Assembly: GCA_003662645.1 (NCBI GenBank)
Contig: QMYL01000055.1
Span: 1-6,559 of the forward strand
Direction: 5' to 3'
Origin: Candidatus Bathyarchaeota archaeon
GTDB taxonomy: Archaea > Thermoproteota > Bathyarchaeia > Bathyarchaeales > B26-1
DNA length: 6,559 bases
Both the position numbers and the translations under genes were made by a program. The first letter of the stretch is position 1; the number at the start of each line of letters is the position of its first letter. Below the pieces are notes generated by a model. That model did not search any database. It had not been told where the DNA came from and worked only from the letters and a program-made list of their open reading frames with translations. Positions 1 through 4,539 of the stretch are shown piece after piece.

Positions 1-500
1 AGCATGAACCTGTTGACGAGCTTCCACTCGCTCTCGTGGAAGTTCCCGGCGTTCCTCAGGTAGTCTATGAAGTTGAGTTTGAAGTCATAGCTCCTATTGG
101 TTTGGAGGTCCTCCTCCCCGACGGGTTTGAGCCTCCAGTTGAAGTTCCTCGCCACATCTAGGATCTTGTCCCTATCCTCGAGTCTTAGGAGGGTGTAAGC
201 CCTCCTAGCCTCAGCTAGGGCATACCTCCTCTTTATGTACTCGTTTCCAGTTGCGGCTGCTATCATAACGGCCACTGGGAATGATATTATCTCTATCTCG
301 GTGTTGCGGGTTCTATAGGTTACCTCTGGTGGGTTGTTCAGTAGGGCCTCCCTTATCCTCTCCTCAGCCCTATCCAAGACCGGCTCGAAGGAGGGGTCAG
401 CTAGGTCTTCTATCTTTAAGTCTGGTATCCTAGCCCTGATGTATTCGGCGGCTTCGGATAAGAAGGGGTATTTAGCCAGGTCACTCGTCGTTAGTACCAA
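1..500 (-). CDS. priL: DNA primase large subunit PriL, N-terminal part (runs off the left edge)
   Basis: The reverse strand encodes about 166 residues beginning VLTTSDLAKYPFLSEAAEYI, with a later segment reading ISFPVAVMIAAATGN then KRRYALAEARRAYTLL. These are characteristic of the archaeal/eukaryotic primase large subunit, which partners the catalytic PriS subunit in making RNA/DNA primers. Only the helical N-terminal domain is present; the C-terminal 4Fe-4S domain would lie beyond position 1. Start choice: TTG at 500-498 has GGAGG at 510-506 with a 5-nt spacer. An in-frame GTG at 506-504 lies inside that ribosome binding site and is less likely. No other start codon follows the preceding in-frame stop. 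The gene begins 38 nt after the pcna stop on the same strand with no clear TATA box between, so it is probably cotranscribed with pcna. Identification is by sequence pattern recalled from the family. Confidence 0.9.
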   Translation of the reverse strand, partial: MVLTTSDLAKYPFLSEAAEYIRARIPDLKIEDLADPSFEPVLDRAEERIREALLNNPPEVTYRTRNTEIEIISFPVAVMIAAATGNEYIKRRYALAEARRAYTLLRLEDRDKILDVARNFNWRLKPVGEEDLQTNRSYDFKLNFIDYLRNAGNFHESEWKLVNRFM

Positions 501-503
501 GTT

Positions 504-510
504 CACCTCC
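504..510 (-). promoter_or_regulatory. Ribosome binding site of priL
   Basis: GGAGGTG on the reverse strand matches the 3' end of archaeal 16S rRNA. It lies 5 nt (from GGAGG) before the TTG at 500, which is what decides for TTG over the overlapping GTG at 506. Confidence 0.65.
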
Positions 511-538
511 TCTATGGTTCTATACGTTCTGTGGTGAA

Positions 539-1291
539 CTACTCAACCTCTATGCGGGGCGCTAGGTAGTAGATGAGCTTCCCATCATACTGCTGTTTGA
601 AGTCAAGCCTTATCGGCATATCGGTTGAGAACTCCATAGTTACAACATCGGACGTCGAGGCTGCAGCCTTAACTATCTCGGAGAGGTAGCTTAGGCTGAA
701 GGTAGCCCTAGACGGCTCCTTAACCTCAAGGGAGATCAACGCGTCACTACCCTTATCCAGCTCGATGTTCACGCCCATGAGCTCGCCCTTCGCGTTCATC
801 ACGATCCTATCACCCTCGGCCTCTATCCTAACATGCTCGCTGACCAGGGAAACATCCTCTAGGGCTTGGTGGAGCCCATCCGTCGTGAGGGTTGCCTTAA
901 CGTTGAAGGTTATCCTCGGCGTTGGAACCTCCTCCTCTGAGGCCTCAAGGGTTGGCATGCTGAAGGTTCTCGTGTATTTACCCCTTATCGTGACCTTCAA
1001 CTGCCCGGTCTCCTCATCCAGGAATAGCTCAACCGACTCCCTACCAGCCCTCCTGAGCAGCTTCAATAACTCACCGATGTCTATGCACATCTTCAATTCT
1101 CCGCTTGAGACGTACTCGTCGAAGGCTGATTTGTTCATTGCAAAGTCCACCATTGCGACCCTTGAGGGGTCCATGGCCCTGAGCCTTATCCCCTCCTCCG
1201 TTATGTAGAAGGTTCCCTCATCGACGAGTGTTGAGATGGCTGAGAGTATATCCCTAAAAGCCCTAGCATCCGCAACCCTAACGCTAAACAA
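539..1291 (-). CDS. pcna: DNA polymerase sliding clamp (PCNA)
   Basis: Ring-forming processivity clamp that encircles DNA and tethers polymerase, FEN1, ligase and other partners carrying PIP boxes. The 250-residue product has the usual family length. Landmarks: FSVRVADARAFRDILSAI at the N-terminus, VDEGTF, the MDPSRVAMVD segment at about residues 40-49, an acidic interdomain connecting loop around residues 113-126 (LEASEEEVPTP), and the C-terminal YYLAPRIEVE strand and tail that lines the PIP-box pocket. Start choice: the reading frame opens at a TTG at 1312, but the seven extra residues are not typical of PCNA. TTG at 1291-1289 has ACCTCC (GGAGGT on this strand) at 1303-1298 and gives the normal start, so I use it. 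Many crenarchaea carry several PCNA paralogues forming heterotrimers; one gene alone cannot show whether this one is homotrimeric. Stop is TAG; priL follows 38 nt later. Confidence 0.96.
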   Translation of the reverse strand: MFSVRVADARAFRDILSAISTLVDEGTFYITEEGIRLRAMDPSRVAMVDFAMNKSAFDEYVSSGELKMCIDIGELLKLLRRAGRESVELFLDEETGQLKVTIRGKYTRTFSMPTLEASEEEVPTPRITFNVKATLTTDGLHQALEDVSLVSEHVRIEAEGDRIVMNAKGELMGVNIELDKGSDALISLEVKEPSRATFSLSYLSEIVKAAASTSDVVTMEFSTDMPIRLDFKQQYDGKLIYYLAPRIEVE

Positions 1292-1297
1292 TCCTAA

Positions 1298-1303
1298 ACC
1301 TCC
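1298..1303 (-). promoter_or_regulatory. Ribosome binding site of pcna
   Basis: GGAGGT on the reverse strand, 6 nt before the TTG at 1291. It decides for this start over the upstream TTG at 1312, which lies before the site. Confidence 0.7.
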
Positions 1304-1334
1304 TATAAGCAATTATACGCTAACCCTTATATCT

Positions 1335-1351
1335 CTTTTATATATCCTTCC
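1335..1351 (-). promoter_or_regulatory. Archaeal promoter (BRE + TATA box) for pcna-priL
   Basis: On the reverse strand a purine-rich GGAAGG (1351-1346) is followed directly by ATATATAAAAG (1345-1335), a strong archaeal TATA box with a BRE-like upstream element. Initiation about 26 nt downstream of the box centre would fall near 1314, giving a leader of about 23 nt that just contains the GGAGGT site. This separates pcna transcription from tfs, although readthrough from tfs is possible. The start point is inferred from spacing. Confidence 0.7.
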
Positions 1352-1391
1352 GTACGGGGGAGGAGAACAAACCTGACGGTACCCTTAAGGC

Positions 1392-1730
1392 TTAAGAGTA
1401 CTCCCTAAATGTGTATCCACACTTTGTGCACCTGAAGAACTGGGTGGAGGACTCATCAGCCCCCCTCGTCTGGACCTGCCACACGTAGACTTGGTTGTTC
1501 CCGCACTTCGGGCACTCCATCGAGATTACGGGTAGGGTCCTTATCTCCTGTTCCTTCTTTCCTATGACTACTATCGAGTCTTGGAGGGCGCGTTCAACCG
1601 GTTTATGGGTTGGGATCAAGGTCTCGATAGGCTTCCTATAGCCACACCTGGGGCAGACTAGGAATACCCTCTTCCCACCCTTCTTCTTTTCGGGTACGAG
1701 TCTGGTTCCACACCGTGGACAGAACTCCAT
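1392..1730 (-). CDS. tfs: Transcript cleavage factor TFS (TFIIS-like, archaeal RPB9/TFIIS family)
   Basis: Rescues backtracked archaeal RNA polymerase by stimulating cleavage of the nascent RNA inside the enzyme's active site. The 112-residue protein has the expected two zinc ribbons: an N-terminal one with C4/C7 and C26/C29, and a C-terminal catalytic one with C73/C76 and C101/C104. The acidic hairpin tip D92-E93 (context TRGADESSTQFF) matches the invariant Asp-Glu pair that coordinates the second Mg2+ in the polymerase, so the protein should be an active cleavage factor and not an inhibitory paralogue. Start: ATG at 1730; an adjacent in-frame TTG at 1733 would add one residue. The stop is TAA. 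pcna lies 100 nt downstream with its own promoter; a pcna-tfs neighbourhood is, as I recall, common in archaea. Confidence 0.95.
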   Translation of the reverse strand: MEFCPRCGTRLVPEKKKGGKRVFLVCPRCGYRKPIETLIPTHKPVERALQDSIVVIGKKEQEIRTLPVISMECPKCGNNQVYVWQVQTRGADESSTQFFRCTKCGYTFREYS

Positions 1731-1751
1731 CAAGGCGCCACCATTTAAACA

Positions 1752-1759
1752 TTAATATA
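1752..1759 (-). promoter_or_regulatory. TATA box for tfs (possibly leaderless transcript)
   Basis: TATATTAA on the reverse strand is centred about 26 nt before the A of the tfs ATG (1730), the distance at which archaeal transcription usually begins relative to the box. This predicts a leaderless or nearly leaderless mRNA, consistent with the absence of a good ribosome binding site (only a weak GGTGG close by). No convincing BRE is seen. Inferred from spacing. Confidence 0.45.
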
Positions 1760-1864
1760 CACTAACATTCCTTAGCCTTGCCAAGACAACAATTTAAACT
1801 TTTCTTCTCCATGGGTTCTGAGATTTTAGGTTCCCAAAAGTAGCCTCAGCCGGGTCGAGAATGA

Positions 1865-1901
1865 TTTGGCGGCCAAAGGAAAAATTTATTTGGGGGCCAA
1901 A
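1865..1901. promoter_or_regulatory. Twin palindromes flanking an A/T box (candidate operator/promoter)
   Basis: Two 13-bp imperfect palindromes differ at one base: TTTGGCGGCCAAA (1865-1877) and TTTGGGGGCCAAA (1889-1901). Each has TTTGG and CCAAA arms around three bases, and their centres are 24 bp apart. Exactly between them lies GGAAAAATTTA, which resembles an archaeal BRE plus TATA box. A third, half-matching copy, TTTGGGGG, occurs at 1918-1925. The arrangement suggests a dimeric regulator bound on both sides of a TATA box, most likely controlling the rightward genes starting with the QueT-like transporter. No regulator gene is present in the window to assign to it. Confidence 0.45.
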
Positions 1902-1931
1902 ATAGGGAGTGTTGAAGTTTGGGGGTAAGCC

Positions 1932-1938
1932 TTAAATA
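1932..1938 (+). promoter_or_regulatory. Possible second TATA box for the QueT-like gene
   Basis: TTAAATA in the context GCCTTAAATACG. Initiation about 26 nt later would fall at 1960-1964, just before an in-frame ATG at 1965 and about 65 nt before the preferred start at 2028. It competes with the A/T box at 1880-1890 as the actual promoter. Confidence 0.4.
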
Positions 1939-1940
1939 CG

Positions 1941-1958
1941 ATCAACCAGAGAGTTGAT
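1941..1958. repeat. Short inverted repeat at the presumed transcription start
   Basis: ATCAAC (1941-1946) and GTTGAT (1953-1958) form perfect 6-bp arms around a 6-bp spacer. It sits immediately downstream of the TTAAATA box and upstream of the inferred start point, a typical place for a repressor operator; if transcribed it would be a weak hairpin. Chance occurrence is possible at this length. Confidence 0.3.
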
Positions 1959-1968
1959 TAAAGCATGA

Positions 1969-2022
1969 GGCGGGTGGAGGCCCACCCCCGTTCCGCTGAT
2001 GAATATAAACCCCGGGAGGTGG
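1969..2022 (+). promoter_or_regulatory. GC-rich leader with alternative stems over the ribosome binding site
   Basis: GGGTGG (1972-1977) can pair perfectly with CCACCC (1982-1987) across a 4-nt loop. The same C-rich strand can instead pair with the ribosome binding site: CCACC (1982-1986) with GGTGG (2018-2022), extended past one mismatch by C1988-C1989 with G2016-G2015. The two foldings exclude each other, and the second would hide the GGAGGTG used by the start at 2028. This is what a translational switch looks like, but I recognise no described riboswitch class, and the stretch could instead encode a short N-terminal extension from the ATG at 1965. Confidence 0.35.
2015..2021 (+). promoter_or_regulatory. 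Ribosome binding site of the QueT-like gene
   Basis: GGAGGTG, 6 nt before the ATG at 2028. It is strong enough to favour that start over the upstream in-frame ATG at 1965, which has no such site. Confidence 0.7.
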
Positions 2023-2027
2023 ATGGT

Positions 2028-2561
2028 ATGGACGTGAAGGATCTAACGCTGATAGCGGTCTTCTCAAGTCTATACGCGGTGCTCGTGATATTTCTCTTCT
2101 CGGTCTCCTTCGGACCCATACAGCTCAGGGTGGCGGACTGCCTACTACCACTAGCAGCTATGTTCGGATGGCCAGTTATAACAGCATCGGTCATCGGGTG
2201 TTTCATCGGGAACCTCGTCGGGGGTGTGATGTCCTTCGGCAGCTTCGACCCTAGAGATGTGACCTTCGGGCCGATAGCCAACCTAGTCGCGACATACGTG
2301 ATATTCACCCTGAGGCGTAGGAGGCCCCTCGCCTGCGCCGTCGGCGCAGTGATAGTCGGCGTTATAGTTGGGGGCTACCTCTGGTTGATAGCGCCCTTGG
2401 AGATCGGTATAGCCATGCCCCTGTGGGCCGCAACAATGATCAGCGTAACCTTGAGCAGCCTTATAACTATGGGGATCCTAGGCTATGCCTTACTGAGCTT
2501 TCTGAGCCGACCGAACGTCAAGGCCTTCCTCAAGTCTAGAGGATTGAAGGTCTTCGACTAG
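2028..2561 (+). CDS. queT: QueT-family ECF transporter substrate-binding (S) component
   Basis: Integral membrane protein of 177 residues, the usual size of an ECF-transporter S component, with about six hydrophobic segments. The QueT family signature is visible: FGPIQLRVADCLLPLAAMFG (residues 28-47), a GCFIGN motif (57-62), and DVTFGPIANLVATY (77-90). QueT proteins are predicted to bind queuosine precursors (deazapurines) and need an energising module (two ATPases and a T protein) that is not in the window. In an archaeon the likely cargo is a deazapurine salvaged for archaeosine synthesis; this is inference. Start: ATG 2028 with GGAGGTG 6 nt upstream; the frame extends to an ATG at 1965, adding 21 polar residues that overlap the structured leader. 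The stop is TAG, and the same frame stays open into the next gene. Confidence 0.8.
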   Translation: MDVKDLTLIAVFSSLYAVLVIFLFSVSFGPIQLRVADCLLPLAAMFGWPVITASVIGCFIGNLVGGVMSFGSFDPRDVTFGPIANLVATYVIFTLRRRRPLACAVGAVIVGVIVGGYLWLIAPLEIGIAMPLWAATMISVTLSSLITMGILGYALLSFLSRPNVKAFLKSRGLKVFD

Positions 2562-2599
2562 GAGGAAGCCATCCGGCGAGGACGAGCAGGGTCAAAAAC

Positions 2600-2604
2600 T
2601 TTTT
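2600..2604 (+). terminator. Short T tract after the QueT-like gene
   Basis: TTTTT within ACTTTTTCTCTA, about 40 nt past the stop. Archaeal RNA polymerase can terminate at such tracts without a hairpin, but five T is short, and readthrough into the next gene 45 nt further on is equally possible. Confidence 0.25.
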
Positions 2605-2634
2605 CTCTACCCAACCGAAAGTTTACCGAGGAGA

Positions 2635-2640
2635 AGGAGG
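2635..2640 (+). promoter_or_regulatory. Ribosome binding site placing the start of the core methionine synthase
   Basis: AGGAGG, the only strong site before this gene. It points to translation beginning around 2645-2650, where there is no ATG, GTG or TTG in the right frame. The nearest workable codon is CTG at 2649 (8-nt spacer). No comparable site precedes the ATG at 2745. Confidence 0.5.
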
Positions 2641-2648
2641 CGGTCAAA

Positions 2649-3623
2649 CTGAGGATATGTGGAATCCAAACCTCCACGATAGGAAGCTTCCCACTCGAGG
2701 ATTCGCCCGGGAATAGGGCTAAGTGCATTGACGACCTGATAAGGATGGGCATAGACCTACCGAACTACCCCCAACTCATCGAGATGGGTGAACAGTTCTT
2801 GGAAGACCTAACCAGGCAGGGAACGGGTATAGTGAAGAGGAGTAGTAGATACTGGCTCGAAGATGAGAGGATAGGGGAAGCCGAGTCACCGCCCGGGCTG
2901 GAGCCGTACCTGTGGACCGTAAGGTACCTTGAGGGGAGGGGGCTACTGGGAAGGATAAAGCTGAAAGCGTGCATAACCGGTCCCTTCACGTTGGCTTCAT
3001 ACATAAACATCAAGGAGGGCTTCTTCCCCTACAACACGGCGATCTCGGACGCTGAGAGGGTAGGAGAGCTTACGGAGATACTAACCACGACTTGTAAGAG
3101 GATGTCAGATTCAGCTCCAGTCATATCGATCGATGAACCCATACTCGGGGTTATTGTCGGTAGGGGTATACCCTTCAACTATGACGGAGAATTCATAATC
3201 GAGGTTTATGACAGGCTGAGGAGGGCTTGCGGAGATAGCTTCGTGGGGACGCACGTCTGCGGTAGAATATCACCGTTATTGGCTGATATACTCCTAAAGA
3301 CCGAGCTGGACTTCATAAGCCACGAGTTCCACGACACACCGTCAAACTTTAACGTTTACAACCCCGAAAGGTTCAGGGATAGCGGTAAGGTTATGGCTGT
3401 CGGCTGCGTCTCGACGAGGAAGCCCCGAATCGAAGAGGTGGATGAGATCCTAAACATAATAAGGAGGGCTACGGAGAGGTTCGGCAGAGACCTGATCCTC
3501 ACACCGGACTGCGGCTTCAGGAACCTGATAATTGATGGTTCGAGGGAGAGGGGTTACACGGTATCTATGAGGAAACTCAGAAACCTGGTTAGGGCCTCGT
3601 TGGAGTTTAAGGGTGAGGTCTAA
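2649..3623 (+). CDS. Core MetE-type (folate-independent) methionine synthase
   Basis: Zinc-dependent methyltransferase related to the C-terminal half of MetE, expected to methylate homocysteine to methionine from a corrinoid-bound methyl group, not methyl-folate. All four zinc ligands of MetE are present with the right spacing: H202-x-C204 (THVCG), E226 (ISHEF) and C288 (TPDCGF). C-to-E spacing is 22 and E-to-C is 62, against 22 and 61 in E. coli MetE (H641, C643, E665, C726). Other landmarks are GSFP near the N-terminus, GIDLPNYPQ, ITGPFTLA and IDEP. The N-terminal folate domain is absent and about 324 residues is normal for the core type. Start problem: the GSFP segment lies upstream of the first ATG (2745). 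The frame is open back to the stop of the previous gene with no ATG, GTG or TTG, so I place the start at CTG 2649, 8 nt after AGGAGG. It probably belongs to the Mes families of archaea and anaerobic bacteria; which one I cannot tell. Confidence 0.8.
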   Translation: MRICGIQTSTIGSFPLEDSPGNRAKCIDDLIRMGIDLPNYPQLIEMGEQFLEDLTRQGTGIVKRSSRYWLEDERIGEAESPPGLEPYLWTVRYLEGRGLLGRIKLKACITGPFTLASYINIKEGFFPYNTAISDAERVGELTEILTTTCKRMSDSAPVISIDEPILGVIVGRGIPFNYDGEFIIEVYDRLRRACGDSFVGTHVCGRISPLLADILLKTELDFISHEFHDTPSNFNVYNPERFRDSGKVMAVGCVSTRKPRIEEVDEILNIIRRATERFGRDLILTPDCGFRNLIIDGSRERGYTVSMRKLRNLVRASLEFKGEV

Positions 3624-3644
3624 ACCCTCTCCAACTTTGGGGAA

Positions 3645-3675
3645 GACTTAAGTCACTATAATGGTTTATTATAGT
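3645..3675. promoter_or_regulatory. Promoter region with two adjacent palindromes before the TIM-barrel gene
   Basis: GACTTAAGTC (3645-3654) is a perfect 10-bp palindrome. It is followed at once by a perfect inverted repeat with ACTATAAT (3655-3662) and ATTATAGT (3668-3675) around GGTTT. The A/T-rich arms themselves contain TATA-like boxes (TATAAT, TTTATTATA). A box centred at 3650 would start transcription near 3676 and include the AAGGAGGG site; one centred at 3669 would start near 3695 and leave almost no leader. The region therefore looks like a promoter overlapped by a symmetrical operator for the two-gene unit that follows. Confidence 0.45.
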
Positions 3676-3700
3676 TATCAAGGAGGGTGGTGTAATAGGT

Positions 3701-4510
3701 ATGAAGTTCTCGGTAACAACCTACGCAACTCAGAACGTGATCTTACCGGAGGAGTTGATACCCAAGCTCGCAGAGTGGGGGTACGACGGAATCGAACTTT
3801 GGGGAGGAAGAGCCTACACGCGAGGCCAGCCGAAGTGGGGCCTAGAAGGCCGGAGCGAGGAGGAGATAAGAAACCTGAAGAGGCTTGTAGATGAATACGG
3901 GCTTGAAGTTCCAGCCGTCTCAACATACTTCAAGTTCACAGCTGGGGATGAAGCCTATAAGAGGAGCATAGAGACGGGTAGGAGATACTGTGAACTCGCT
4001 CGGCTCTTCGGAGCCAAGATCATCCGCGTAGTCGGTGAGGGTGTATCGAGTTCGGAGATGACTGAGGAGAAGTGGAGGGTCTTCATCAAGGGTTTGAGGG
4101 ACTTAGCCGCCCTCGGTGACGAGTACGACGTAACCTTCGGGCTTGAACTCCACGGACATACGCCCCACGACACGGTCCTTGGGCAGCTCCGATGCATATG
4201 GCAGGCCGATAGCCCCAGGATAAGGGTGCTATACCAGCCCACAACAACATCGCTACTCGAACCCGAGATAGACCAGATGTGGGCTTTGGATAAGTTATTC
4301 CCATACATAGTGCACGTCCATATTCATGCATTCACATCGTTCGAGTGCGACGTGCTCAGGAGCGGGTGGAACGGTCACGTCCACTGGTCTCAGATACTTG
4401 GGGAGTTGAAGCGTAGGGGATACTCCGGTTTCGTATCGGTTGAGACCGTCCCTAAGCCCGTGCTGGAGAGCCTCCAGAAGGCCATCAAGTGGCTAAAACT
4501 CTTCTCTTAG
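3701..4510 (+). CDS. Sugar phosphate isomerase/epimerase-like TIM barrel (AP endonuclease 2 / xylose isomerase-like fold)
   Basis: A 269-residue single-domain protein of the normal length for this superfamily, which includes IolE, tagatose epimerases and many uncharacterised sugar enzymes. Signature segments are YDGIELWGG (28-36), the glutamate of the metal site in GLELHGH (E149), the histidines of HVHIHAF (H205, H207), and the final metal-ligand glutamate in VSVETV (E248). Where the family usually has Asp as the second metal ligand at the end of a beta strand, this protein has Gln (VLYQP, Q179), so metal binding may be altered. Start is ATG 3701; an AAGGAGGGTGG tract precedes it with a slightly long spacer of 10-14 nt. 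The next gene follows within 11-29 nt, so the two form an operon. The substrate cannot be read from sequence. Confidence 0.82.
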   Translation: MKFSVTTYATQNVILPEELIPKLAEWGYDGIELWGGRAYTRGQPKWGLEGRSEEEIRNLKRLVDEYGLEVPAVSTYFKFTAGDEAYKRSIETGRRYCELARLFGAKIIRVVGEGVSSSEMTEEKWRVFIKGLRDLAALGDEYDVTFGLELHGHTPHDTVLGQLRCIWQADSPRIRVLYQPTTTSLLEPEIDQMWALDKLFPYIVHVHIHAFTSFECDVLRSGWNGHVHWSQILGELKRRGYSGFVSVETVPKPVLESLQKAIKWLKLFS

Positions 4511-4539
4511 GCTGAAACCCGATGGAGGGCGGACTTGTA

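Noticed and set aside
765..1208. 147-codon open frame on the plus strand inside pcna
   Set aside because: It is fully antisense to a well-conserved gene and its Ser/Thr-rich translation resembles no family. The same holds for the other long open frames opposite or within the priL, transporter, methionine synthase, TIM-barrel and hydrolase genes.
1811..1843. Ten-codon open frame (ATG at 1811) in the divergent intergenic region
   Set aside because: It has no ribosome binding site (pyrimidine-rich upstream) and no sign of selection.
1995..2053. C/D-box guide RNA: CTGATGA near 1996 and CTGA near 2050
   Set aside because: The spacing is possible, but there is no convincing C'/D' pair, the D box lies inside the transporter coding sequence, and such short motifs are frequent by chance.
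2559..2648. Readthrough of the TAG ending the transporter gene (for example as pyrrolysine), which would fuse it in frame to the methionine synthase
   Set aside because: The frame is continuous, but TAG also ends pcna and the TIM-barrel gene, a strong ribosome binding site lies between the two genes, and joining an S component to a soluble methyltransferase makes no sense. A non-canonical start is simpler.
2656..2714. ATG at 2656 as the start of the methionine synthase through a frameshift
   Set aside because: It is in another frame and hits a stop after about 18 codons (TAG at 2713), while the conserved GSFP segment is intact in the main frame without any shift.
3631..3640. CCAACTTTGG as another copy of the TTTGG-N3-CCAAA operator
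   Set aside because: The arms are in the opposite order and shorter, so it is not the same site.
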